A DNA stretch of 64,000 nt from Colletotrichum lupini (taxonomy: Eukaryota; Ascomycota; Sordariomycetes; Glomerellales; Glomerellaceae). The stretch lies in NCBI RefSeq assembly GCF_023278565.1, contig NC_064676.1:2790001-2854000 (forward strand). The letters run 5' to 3'. Shown in pieces: positions 36,426 to 46,201 of the stretch. The notes below the pieces were generated by a model. The model ran no database searches. It was not told the origin of the DNA and was given only the letters and a program-made list of their open reading frames with translations. The translations under genes were made by a program, and so were the position numbers. Position 1 is the stretch's first letter. The number at the start of each line of letters is the position of its first letter.

Positions 36426-38795
36426 TCACGCATGGTCATCCTTGATGCCCCAGCTACCCACCAAAGCCATGGCCTTGTCATCGCCCTTGGCAAGACGGTC
36501 GTCCTGCAAGGTATCCGCCAGACACTGCCACGGGTCCCGGCTGCCTCCCCACTTTAAGAGGTTCTCCTTGAGCCGCTCGCCGTTCTCCCGGCTGAGCGCC
36601 TTGCCGTCGGCGCCGGCGGAGAAGACGACGCGCCAGACCCGCTCGGCGAGGACGCGGTCAAAGACGTAGCTGTAGTAGGTGCTGCCGTAGCCGTGCAGGT
36701 GGCCGAAGAAGCCCTGCCAGCACGTGCCGGCGGGGTCGGCGCCGCCCTGGGAGAACTGCTTCTGCAGGCCGTGGTAGACGCGCGTGGAGTTAAAGGACGG
36801 ACCGGCGACCTCGGGGCTGTGGTACGACTGATCGAGCAGGGAGAGGAGGATCTGATTCTCCGTGTCGATGCCCTCGAAGCGCTTCGCCAGGCGGATCCGC
36901 TCGGCGACCATCTGGTACGGCAGGGGCTCGTCCGTCTTCCAGTGACGGGCGAAGAGTCCTAGCACGGATGGGTCTGCGGCGAAGTGCTCCATCAGCGTGG
37001 ATGGGAGCTCGGCAAAGTCGGTGGCACATCTCGTGCCGGACACGTTCTGAAGCTTGGTGCGAGCGAGGATGGAGTGGATGGCGTGGCCCATTTCGTGGAA
37101 CAAGGTCTCGACCTGGTAGTACGACAGGAGCGCCGGGGCGGAGCTCTTCGCATCGTGCTTGGGGAAATCGCAGACCAAGGCAATGGTGGGCAGCTGCATC
37201 AGGACGCCATCCTGCTGCAAGCTCTCCATGCCGTCGTTTGCGGCTTGCTCAGGTCTCTCAAACTTGGGCATATCGGAGGTGGCGTTGTGGATGTCTTCCG
37301 CAGCCTCTTCGACTTCGTAGGGGGCGATGGCTCGGGAACAGCGCACTGTGAAATGAGCAGGGTTGGGCGACTTGTCCTCTCTGTAGAACAGGTCGCAGTA
37401 CAGGACAGCAATGAGATCGCCCGTGTCCGTCACAACATCCAGGCGTCGCACATCCTCGTGCCAAGTCTCACCGGGCTGCGACTCCTTTGGTCTGAACTGA
37501 ATACCGTAGAGACGAGTGAACAGTCTCGACATGCCCTGCATGACGGTGCCGATGGAGAAAAAGGACGGGAGGTGATCGGGATGACGGACTGGCAGACTCA
37601 TCTCGGACCGCACGCCGTCCATTAGGAAATCCTTGTCCCACGGATGGACTTGAGTAGCAGTGCTGTCTAGTCGGGTCTGCTTCAACTTCAGGAGGTCCGA
37701 CATTTCCTCGCGAACAATAGGGGTATTGTACTTTTGCAGCGCGTGAAGAAACTGCATCACAGCGCCGGGAGACTTTGCCATCATTCTGTCTTTCAGGGAA
37801 AGGTGGGCGTAGCTCGAGAACCCCGCCAGGTCCGCCAGCTCAGAACGAAGCTTGAGCATCGTCTCGAGCAGACCGACTGTCTGCTTCGAAGCGGTACGCA
37901 TGGCGGTGTACACCTCCTTCCGCGTCCCCTCGTCCTTGACGCTGCGGAGCGCGGCCTGAGCTTCAGGGCCGGTGGTGGGGAGGCGCAACTTGCCCCTCAT
38001 TGTGAGCGCTCGAGCGATCCCGGGGTATAAGCCGTAGAAGCTCGATGAGGGAAGCACAACCTCCCGCTTCGCAGGCTGCATGTCTGAGACGAACATGGAT
38101 CCAACCTCACTTATCTGCTGCGAGAGGTCCACGAAGCGATCCCGCTCCTGCTGCGGCAAGTCGACAGCCGACTTGGTGAAATCCAGCTTGAGAATCTCTG
38201 CGACCGTCCTCTCCTCCTCTGACCATGCCGCGACCACTTCGGGCTGCTCCATAGCCTTGACCAATTGGTCACTCAGTCCGGTCATGGTGTTCAGCTGGTT
38301 CATATACTGATAGACCAGCGACCAGGCTCCGGCTGCTGCTTGCTGGAATCTGGGGTCTGGGTGTGTCATTCTGACAAAGTCGGATAGATCGAGTACTCGG
38401 CAGAGAAGGTCGCTAAGACGGTCAAGGTCCTTGACGACGGCCTGGTATTCGGACACACTCGACGCATGGAGGACTCGGTGGACAATCTTCTGCGCCTTGT
38501 CCAAGCTCTTGCGGGCAAATACGTAGAAGCCATTCGGGCTAGTGAGATATCGATTCTTGAAGAGACCAACACTGGGGCCGGCCGCCTTGAAGGCCTTGGA
38601 CACTCGGTCGGGGGAGTCGAAGAGTTCGCGCAGGATCGCATCGTCGGTATTCCTTCCCGGAAGTGAGTGGTCGGCCGTGATGCTCGAGTGAGCGGCGCCG
38701 GACACTGCGGCTATCCACCGGCGCTGTTGGCCTCGGGAAGCTTGCCGAACGCATTGGGTGCAGACCCAGAGGCCGCGGGTTGAAGATTTGATCAT
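36426..38795 (-). CDS. OCT1: Mitochondrial intermediate peptidase
   Basis: Single-exon gene of 789 residues when started at the ATG at 38795. The frame stays open for 74 more codons upstream, but those residues look non-coding, whereas the start MIKSSTRGLW gives an Arg-rich presequence. The M3 metallopeptidase signature HEMGH is at residues 567-571, in the block ETLFHEMGHAIHS, and TDFAELPS downstream supplies the third zinc ligand (Glu). Oct1 removes an octapeptide from imported precursors in the matrix after the first cleavage by the matrix processing peptidase. Length agrees with fungal homologues (yeast about 770). It is divergent to a MICOS gene across 409 bp, another mitochondrial component, which suggests a shared promoter. 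Confidence 0.95.
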   Translation of the reverse strand: MIKSSTRGLWVCTQCVRQASRGQQRRWIAAVSGAAHSSITADHSLPGRNTDDAILRELFDSPDRVSKAFKAAGPSVGLFKNRYLTSPNGFYVFARKSLDKAQKIVHRVLHASSVSEYQAVVKDLDRLSDLLCRVLDLSDFVRMTHPDPRFQQAAAGAWSLVYQYMNQLNTMTGLSDQLVKAMEQPEVVAAWSEEERTVAEILKLDFTKSAVDLPQQERDRFVDLSQQISEVGSMFVSDMQPAKREVVLPSSSFYGLYPGIARALTMRGKLRLPTTGPEAQAALRSVKDEGTRKEVYTAMRTASKQTVGLLETMLKLRSELADLAGFSSYAHLSLKDRMMAKSPGAVMQFLHALQKYNTPIVREEMSDLLKLKQTRLDSTATQVHPWDKDFLMDGVRSEMSLPVRHPDHLPSFFSIGTVMQGMSRLFTRLYGIQFRPKESQPGETWHEDVRRLDVVTDTGDLIAVLYCDLFYREDKSPNPAHFTVRCSRAIAPYEVEEAAEDIHNATSDMPKFERPEQAANDGMESLQQDGVLMQLPTIALVCDFPKHDAKSSAPALLSYYQVETLFHEMGHAIHSILARTKLQNVSGTRCATDFAELPSTLMEHFAADPSVLGLFARHWKTDEPLPYQMVAERIRLAKRFEGIDTENQILLSLLDQSYHSPEVAGPSFNSTRVYHGLQKQFSQGGADPAGTCWQGFFGHLHGYGSTYYSYVFDRVLAERVWRVVFSAGADGKALSRENGERLKENLLKWGGSRDPWQCLADTLQDDRLAKGDDKAMALVGSWGIKDDHA

Positions 38796-39204
38796 TATGA
38801 AGAATCCGTCGATGGCGCGACCATAACTACGAGTCGAGACGAAAATTCTAGTAAAACATGTAGCCAGAAAAAAGGAGGGTGGTTGTAAATGCGACCAAGG
38901 GCCGTGACCATGGGAATGCTTCTGGATAGGGAGAATTAATGGGAATGAGATAAACCAATCGATAGGCCGTAGCCGGGATGGTATCCGGACTGACGGCGGG
39001 AGTAATTTTTTGTGCAAGGGTGTGCAGTGCTGCCAGTCATCTCAGGCCAGTGCATAATCGAATTCCCGAGCTCCGGAAATAGCCGCACCAGCGTCCAGTG
39101 GGCCTGGCGTTAGGTGCTTGCAAGCACAAGCATCATTCCGTGACATCCAAATAATTCTCGCGAGACCAAGACCCAATTCCCTCAATCGACCAATTGAGCG
39201 GACC
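38796..39204. promoter_or_regulatory. Divergent promoter between OCT1 and Mic26/27
   Basis: A 409-bp spacer between start codons of two mitochondrial genes transcribed away from each other. The perfect 10-bp palindrome TCTCGCGAGA sits at 39156-39165, 40 bp from the MICOS start codon. In animals this same palindrome marks many bidirectional housekeeping promoters. Its meaning in fungi is not something I can state. Confidence 0.5.
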
Positions 39205-40067
39205 ATGGCTGCTAGAGTGTTGCTACAACGGGTAAATTTCTCTTGCCAATCAACTAGTAATCGAAGTAACGACTAATATGAGATCCATAGCGCGCCGCGC
39301 CGTTAGCAGCGACGGTTATGCTGGGAGGATTCGCCCTGGCACCCCGAACTGCCTACGCTGAAGCTCCCGAGAGCAGCCACGTACGTCCGCATTCGACTCG
39401 CAGCACCTAGATAGTAGCATAGCTGACAATCATGCAGTCCAAGAAGCCCATCTACGACGACCTGGAGCTCTCCGCGACGAGTGGCACTCTCCCTCCTCCG
39501 ATCCCCAAGGCCGAGCAGCCTCCCCAGGCCGAAGAACCCAAGTCGCGAGGACCTACCCCTACCGACCGTCTCGCCGTCCAGATCGGCAAGGCGCGCCTCG
39601 CCCTGTACCAGTACGCCGTAGGTGCCGAGGATGCCGTCAACCGGACGATGGACAAGGCCTTCAACCTCGAGCAGTCCTTCACGGGCACGATCGCATCCCT
39701 CGCCCCGCCCCGCGAGAGCGGCGAGAAGCTGATGCCCGGCGCCATTTACGTCCTAGTCGCCGCCATGGCCGGCAGCATCGTCACCCGCAACCGCAGCATC
39801 ATCCTGCGCGCCACGGCGCCCCTGGCCTTTGGTATCACTGCCGGCTGGACCGTCCTGCCCATCACCATGGGCAACGTCTCCAACCTCACCTGGAAGTACG
39901 AGCAGCGTTTCCCCGTTATTGCGCAGGGTCACCTCAAGCTTCGCGAGAGCATCGAGAACAGCTGGAGGATGGCGAGGCTCCACAGTGAGATTGGTGTACG
40001 ATATGTTGATGAGAAGGTCACGGATGCCCGGGAAACCGTCGAGGACTGGGTGAAGAAGGGCAAATAA
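39205..40067 (+). CDS. MICOS subunit of the Mic26/Mic27 (apolipoprotein O) family
   Basis: Three exons, 39205-39231, 39291-39380 and 39438-40067, giving 248 residues. The tiny first exon (MAARVLLQR) and second exon form a basic, hydrophobic mitochondrial leader (PLAATVMLGGFALAPRTAYA). The central part carries the apolipoprotein-O-like block, with hydrophobic stretches around MPGAIYVLVAAMAGSIV and LRATAPLAFGITAGWTVLP that insert into the inner membrane. The remainder is amphipathic (ARLHSEIGVRYVDEKV). MICOS holds cristae junctions together. Mic26 and Mic27 bind cardiolipin and stabilise Mic10. Which of the two this gene corresponds to cannot be settled here. All three exons are in phase, with GTAAAT and GTACGT donors. 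Confidence 0.88.
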
Positions 40068-40359
40068 AGGAAGCGTGGAACTGTACCATAGAAGCGAACA
40101 GAATCGCTGCCATCGGTTCCTTTTGTAATTGAAACATTTCATCAGCTCGATGCTTGTCTTCAGAGCGAAGCAAATCATGGTGAGTGGGCATTATCCAATA
40201 TTATGTGTATAAAAGTCGTATTTGGGTTCTATATCCCTCAATTCCATTAACCTGGCCTGTCAATGAAGGACCCAGGATGCCGCTATGCTTTTTTTACCGA
40301 TGGCCCCAAACTCCTATCTATGTAAATGAACCCGGTTGAGAAGTGCTATGTGATGTATC
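40068..40359. other. Convergent 3' ends of the MICOS gene and DUS2
   Basis: A 292-bp spacer between two convergent genes; it should contain both terminators. No other feature is seen. Confidence 0.5.
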
Positions 40360-41686
40360 TCAAGTTTGTAAGGTAGCAGGAGCCGGCTGCGTTGGCTGTG
40401 TTTCCTTGGGCGCGCCGACACCCCTTTGAGACTTGTTTCGAGGGGCCTGCGCAGCCCGGCTCTCGACCATCTTGCCGCCGGCCGCCATGGCGGTTGAATT
40501 GGGCTTCTTTCCACCCTTGCCAGGCCCCTTTTCCGGGTCGACGCCTTTGTTCAGATCAGTCTGCTGAGCAAGCTCGATGAGATCCTCGAGCCCGAGTGCG
40601 CGGCAAATTTGGGTATAGCTCTTGCACTGATTCATCTTTTGATATGTCGCGCTCTTGCCCGGGACAATCTGACAGAGCAGGTATTTCGTGTTGCCATACT
40701 TGTTGTCGACCTCGAGCGCGTACTTGACGTATGTTGCCGCCACTTCCTCCCAGGACGCCAGGCCTCCGTCTGCTTCCGTCCTGAAGCAGCTCGAGTTCGC
40801 CTCAGCTGCAGTGGCAATCATCGCGCCATCGACTCCAAACTCCTTGATCAGGTCGACTGCTTGGTCTCGGCTCTCGACGTCGCCGTTCATGATGCAAGCA
40901 ACGCCCGCCTCGTGGCATACCTCCGCGACCATACGAAGCTGCTCGCGGATGGCACGCTCTCTAGGACGCATAGGTGTCGTGCGGCAGTGGATCGTGAGGC
41001 CAGTGATGCCCGTGGCGCAAAGCTTGCGCACAAGGGCTTCGGTCTGTTCGGGTGTGTCCAAGAGGCGAATCTTGACACTGATGCCAATCTCGAATTCTGG
41101 CATAATGTTCGCAACCAGGGCCTCCAAGATTGCGACAAGCTTGTCCGGAGTCTTTAGAAGAGCCGCGCCCATTCCACCGCTAATGCTGAACGGCTTCGGG
41201 CAACCTGCGTTCACGTCGATGCCGGCGACATCACCCGCCACGAGCCTAGCCGCCTGTACTGCCAAGTCTGGGTCTGCCGTCCCAATCTGGAAGATGAGCT
41301 TTCCAGCCTCCTTCTCCGGGTGTGTGCTGAAGATCATCGCCTCGGGCATGTGCTTTGGAGGGTTCTTGTGGCCGAACGAGGGGATCTTGGTGAAGTCTAT
41401 CGTGTTGGTAACTGGGTTCACTGTGCGCGTCGTGCCGATCATGGCTTTGTCGACTGTCTCAGGGCCTGTTGAACCTGTCAGTGCGATTCTTCAATGTTCC
41501 CCATACTTGCGACTTACCCCAGACTAGGTCTGCGCCATAGTGTAAGGCCAAGAGGCGAGAGGGAAGTTCGCCAGAGCGGACCATGGGCGCAAGAACAAGC
41601 TTGCCCCTATAGTCCACACCCCGGCGAGGAATCGGGACTTTCTTGATTTCTGAACCCATTGTCTTGAGCAGCGTGCGAAGGGACAT
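40360..41686 (-). CDS. DUS2: tRNA-dihydrouridine(20) synthase
   Basis: Two exons read on the minus strand, 41686-41518 and 41465-40360, with a 52-bp intron (GTAAGT...ACAG). Splicing restores WGPETVDKAMIG. The protein is 424 residues. It has the FMN-barrel start YRGKLVLAPMVRSGELP, the catalytic-cysteine block VNAGCPKPFSISGGMGAALL (Cys145), the HCRTT segment and the MNGDV phosphate-binding strand. Dus2 reduces uridine 20 in the tRNA D loop using NADPH and FMN. The C-terminal 100 residues, after the helical tRNA-binding part, are low-complexity, with Lys, Gly, Gln and Pro. No double-stranded RNA-binding domain of the animal type is seen. A second ATG at 41659 is an alternative start. Confidence 0.93.
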
Positions 41687-43118
41687 GGCCAGAGGGGAAA
41701 GTCAAGCTACATGGTCTTGTACAAAAGAAATGGGAATGGTCGGCGCAATCCGATGGTTGACTCCTTCGGCGATGCCCTGACGGGCTAGAGTGCATTACGG
41801 AGAAAAGTGTCACGGTATCTTATCGATAAGCAAGTATCGGGGTGTGGCGTGCGAGTGAACAAGCAATGAGGATCACCAATCGAGGAAACTACCGACCAAA
41901 AGTTTTTGAGATGCCACGAATTCCATCTTTCTACCGAAAATCTGCCATCAAATATCAAATGTCCCTGATCACTATTTAATCTGATTGTGGGTCATTGGCT
42001 GTTTTATGTGCGTCTGCTTGAGTTACTTGAGAAAAGTACTTGACTGCTGGCAGTGCTCTTGACTATTCAGCTTGGCGTCGCTTAGCCGAATTGGATGCGA
42101 GATGGGCACTGCTTTTATATGTCAAGTGCCGCCCGCGACTTGAAATCGTTGCATCCAGTAAGCCACTTTGATAACTCGATGTTTGGATACTGGATTAGAG
42201 AAGTTGTTTTGCTTTGGGGGTTTCCCCAAATACCAGTGCAGTAGTGTTCTACCGAAGTTCTCATTATAATTTGTTGCTGGGGTTTTTGACCGTCTCACTT
42301 ACAAAACCGAGGCAACAACCTTCCCACTTAATCATGAACAAATTCCCTCTTACAGTTAAGCCTTTCAAAGATTGTGTTCTAGAAGAAAACTCAACCAATA
42401 TCAGCTATATGAGCACAAGTTGGTGCACTCTGGTAGGAAGACATTCGAGCCTTTTGTATGGGTAGCGCACACAAAAGACATAGGCACCTTGGGAGGTTGA
42501 CATCACAATAAACTCAAATAGGCACTGCTTGAGAGCCTCGACCATGTCATGTACCTGAACAATTAATGGCATCGCCTTGGGTTGAGACTTAAGAGACATC
42601 TGGTAGAGACCTCGACACTATGGAGGGGTAACTGAGGGGCAAAGTTGCAGGGGTACATCAGCAAGCTCCAGCCACGGTGAGGCTAGTGAAGAATTTTCTG
42701 AAGGCTGCGTTGCGTTGTCGGCAGGTTGCTGTCGCGACAGAAGCAGACTGAACGATTCTCCCGGTTTCTTCCTTGCCCCGTCCTGGCCAGAAGCAATTGC
42801 CTTTTGCCTAGCCTCTGCAGCCCCGATAGCCGCGAGTACCTCAAAGACCCATCCAGCATCCATCCTGTTCGAACGGCAGCAATCCAGCCACGGCTACAAC
42901 TCTTAGCGTCTTGCGCAACACTCACCTCTTTTTGCCATTGAACCTCGGATGAGACCGAAATAGTCTTACCGCAATTGCTGAAGAGTCCTCTGTTGTGTGA
43001 TATAACTCTAAACGCCACACGCCGAATTCCCCTTTGATCACCCTTTCTTCTACTCTCCTTTGACCGATTTCCCTCCGGCCCGGCCCCAAGGTCACTTTGT
43101 ATACTACACTACCTACAC
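41687..43118. other. Intergenic region, AT-richer
   Basis: Divergent spacer between DUS2 (-) and the pyrophosphatase (+). No coding feature. It contains an inverted GATA site pair. Confidence 0.5.
41819..41830. promoter_or_regulatory. Palindromic pair of GATA-factor sites
   Basis: CTTATCGATAAG is a perfect 12-bp palindrome made of two inverted GATAAG cores, 133 bp upstream of the DUS2 ATG. AreA/NIT2-type GATA factors of filamentous fungi prefer paired HGATAR sites, so nitrogen control is possible. Not proven. Confidence 0.3.
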
Positions 43119-44781
43119 ATGCCGCTGCTACGAGGCATTAAGCTGCAGCTCCCGTCCCTTCGCAAGACAACTGTCAGCTCTGTCAGCTCATTCACCCCCG
43201 TATCCGCACTGCCTCTGCCTTCCACCGCCTGTACTGGTACTGGCCGCCGCGCACTCAGTTTTCGCGTGCCTTCCGCCCGACCCAGCCCCGTTTCCACACT
43301 CACTCGTCGACCCCCGATACAGGCCCCGTCCCGGGCCAATCACTCTGCAACCCTGGCGGCACACACCAAGCTAACGTCCGGGTCTCCTACCCCTCCCCCT
43401 CCATCCCTCCTTGCATCATCCGCCAACGGCACCCCTCCTCGCCCGTCACAAACTGCTGGTGCCCCCGGTATTAAATCCAAAATTCCCTCCCAACGCACCG
43501 CGCAGATTGCCCGTCACTTCTCTACCATCTCAAAGGACTCTGACCCAAGTTTCCATCACCAATCGCCCGCAATGGCTTCCCCTTACTCCCTCCGCAAGGT
43601 TGGTGCTCCCAACACCCTCGAGCACCGTGTCTACATCGAGAAGGATGGCGTCCCCGTCTCCCCCTTCCACGACATTCCTCTGTACGCCAACCAGGAGCAG
43701 ACCATCCTGAACATGGTTGTTGAGATCCCCCGCTGGACCAACGCCAAGCTCGAGGTAAGCATTCGTGTCCCCTTCTCTATTGTGCCGTGATCGCTACTGT
43801 TGCTCTGCCATGAGCATTGTGACACGAACACGAACGAAAACGGGCATGTGACGCTGACCGACAATTCCACCCGCAGATCTCCAAGGAGGAGCTCCTCAAC
43901 CCCATCAAGCAGGACATCAAGAAGGGCAAGCTTCGCTACGTCCGCAACTGCTTCCCCCACAAGGGCTACCTCTGGAACTACGGTGCCTTCCCCCAGGTAC
44001 GAAAGAAAAAAGGCCCCTGAAAAGATAACAGCTTGTGGTCGAGAAAAACAATATCTAACGCTGTGCTCCAGACCTGGGAGGACCCCAACGCCATCCACCC
44101 CGAGACCAAGGCCAAGGGTGACAACGACCCGCTCGATGTCTGCGAGATCGGTGAGCTTGTCGGCTACACCGGCCAGGTCAAGCAGGTCAAGGTCCTCGGT
44201 GTCATGGCCCTGCTCGACGAGGAGGAGACCGACTGGAAGGTCATCGTTATCGACGTGAACGACCCGCTCGCCCCCAAGCTCAACGACGTCGAGGACGTCG
44301 AGCGCCACCTGCCCGGCCTTCTCCGTGCCACCAACGAGTGGTTCCGCATCTACAAGATCCCCGACGGAAAGCCCGAGAACCAGTTCGCCTTCACCGGCGA
44401 GTGCAAGAACAAGAGGTTCGTCTTGAACAATTGATATACTTACCTATTGTCCTTAAGCTAACCAAATGCCACAGCTACGCCATGGACGTCGTCCGTGAGT
44501 GCGCCGAGGCTTGGGAGAGACTCATCACCGGCAAGACCCAGGCCGGCAGCGTCTCCACGTAAGTTTTTTATCACGCAATACCTTGGCACAGCAAGCCACG
44601 TTTTGTCTGGATACCCTTTACTGACAATCATGTCTTTAGCGGCAACACCACCGTCCAGCAGTCCCCCGCTCTCATCAGCGCCGGCCAGCTTCCCCCTCTG
44701 CCCGCTCACGAGGAGCTCCCCGCCGCCAAGATCGACGCCTCCATCGACAAGTGGTTCTTCATCAGCGGTGCCTCCGCATAA
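43119..44781 (+). CDS. Inorganic pyrophosphatase, long (mitochondrial-type) and short (cytosolic) forms
   Basis: Five exons: 43119-43754, 43877-43996, 44072-44415, 44475-44558 and 44640-44781. Started at 43572 ([10 protein letters not shown]) it encodes 290 residues, the size of yeast Ipp1, with the family signature [12 protein letters not shown] whose aspartates bind the metal ions. The enzyme hydrolyses pyrophosphate to two phosphates and so drives biosynthetic reactions. The frame also continues upstream to an ATG at 43119, adding 151 residues with no Asp or Glu before residue 140, many Arg/Lys/Ser, and the processing-like sequence RHFST (132-136): a mitochondrial presequence. The upstream ATG has a weak context (C at -3), the downstream one a strong context (G at -3, G at +4), and no other ATG lies between them. 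The third intron uses a GTTCGT donor. Confidence 0.92.
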
Positions 44782-45264
44782 GGGATTCCTCCTCCCTCTT
44801 GTGTTTTCTTGAATTGGTAGTACCGGCGGATTGCTTTAGCCAGACGAAAGCTCAGACCATATTTTTTGCGTCACTTTGTTAGTAGATGTAGTCGAAAACG
44901 GAGTCAGAGCTCGAGGGCCCGAAAGGCGTCAACTAGAATACCAAAAAAGTTAAAGTGCCGTAAAATCTGTGCCATTGGAGCTGCTGTTTATGACCCAAGT
45001 CATGAGCTTCTTGTGATGTCCATATTTTTCTATTCGTAGGAGTCGTTTTAGTCCCCTGAAGCACTTTTGTACAACAGCAGTTTGACAGCATCTGCCTCAC
45101 TCGTCTAGTCTGTCTCCTACACACTGAGCCGCCTGACGTAGCCAATCGAGAGAGCCCTGAGGGATATCTATCGTTCCCAATTCCAACATGAAACGCCGGG
45201 TTATCGTTAAAAAGAACAAGATGCTATAATAGTACACGGATTCTTCCCTCTCTGGCCTTTACGT
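44782..45264. other. Convergent spacer between pyrophosphatase and mL53
   Basis: Only 3' flanks are expected here; nothing else is seen. Confidence 0.5.
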
Positions 45265-45654
45265 CTAGTCGGTCAAGTCGGCAGCCTTTTGCAGGCCGCG
45301 AGAGTGTCTGTCCACCTCCTCAATCATGTTCTTGACGCCCATCTTTTCGCAGTCAATCGTAATCTCCTTGCCGTCCTCTGTACACACGCGATTCATTAGC
45401 CAAGATCCATGCTTTCATCCTGGTGGGTTGAGATAGGAAATAGGCAGGTGCAGACGGCAAAGGGGGAACGTACTGAACTTGACATAAAGCGAAGCGGGCT
45501 CCGTCGACGTCCGGGGCAGGAGGATAGTCTTGATCGTCGTGCCCGTAGAGCGCGCCGTGGGCGGGATGTTGGACATGAAGAGGCGCGCGGACTTGGCTGC
45601 GGGCGAGAAGGGGTTGAACTTTGTCGTGATCTCGGTCATGAATTTGGTAATCAT
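45265..45654 (-). CDS. MRPL44: Mitochondrial large ribosomal subunit protein mL53
   Basis: Two exons on the minus strand, 45654-45474 and 45377-45265, with a 96-bp intron (GTACGT donor). The product is 97 residues, against 98 for yeast Mrpl44. It begins MITKFMTEITTKFNPFSP and contains AAKSARLFMSNIPPTAR. The splice restores KFKDGKEI, and it ends with a helical, charged tail (MIEEVDRHSRGLQKAADLTD). These match the mL53/MRP-L53 family, a structural protein of the mitochondrial large subunit, nuclear encoded and imported. Reading on without the intron ends a few codons later in non-homologous sequence, so the intron is well supported. It is divergent to SEC20 across 547 bp. Confidence 0.92.
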
Positions 45655-46201
45655 CTTGGCGGTTCAATTGTGTCTCGCAGGAGGTGTAGGTATGGCAGAA
45701 TGTGAGGCGTTTGGGCGGTATCGTATCGTTCAAAGCGGACTTGAGGGCGAGGTCGGACGAGAGGGGGGGATTGGTGATGGTGTAGTCAAGCGGGAGGTGG
45801 TTCAACTTTCGATTAGGTACTTCACAATGCGCTTCGAAGCTGTCGCCAAAAATTTGGGTCGCGTGGCTCGTGTCGGGACTCGGGAGGACGGGGGGAGGAG
45901 CTTGGACGCCGCCGCGTGTGGCTTGCCGCATCCCCCGGTGGCCGGAGACCATGTGGCGCAGAAATTTGCATATTGGTATAACGGGGGGCAATATCCCTCT
46001 GTACCACACATTTCGTCACCGCGAAAGGCCAGCTTTACGCCCCTGCCTTGCATCATCGCACCTTGACTTATAACACTCCCCCCCCGCTGCCCGAGAGCAT
46101 TCCCACCCGACTTTTGCAAAAGACGAGTAAATGCGCACGCAGCGAAGTAAACGAGCCAGATCACAAAGTCGAAAAAGGGAAAAGAGGAAGTAAAAGAAGC
46201 C
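45655..46201. promoter_or_regulatory. Divergent promoter region of mL53 and SEC20
   Basis: A 547-bp spacer between opposed start codons. No TATA box or obvious shared palindrome was found. Confidence 0.4.

Noticed and set aside
38796..39017. 74-codon N-terminal extension of OCT1
   Set aside because: It lacks presequence character and lies in the divergent promoter. The ATG at 38795 gives a normal length and a good presequence.
45655..46009. Upstream continuation of the mL53 frame on the minus strand
   Set aside because: The ATG at 45654 gives exactly the family N-terminus and length. Upstream residues have no similarity to mL53.
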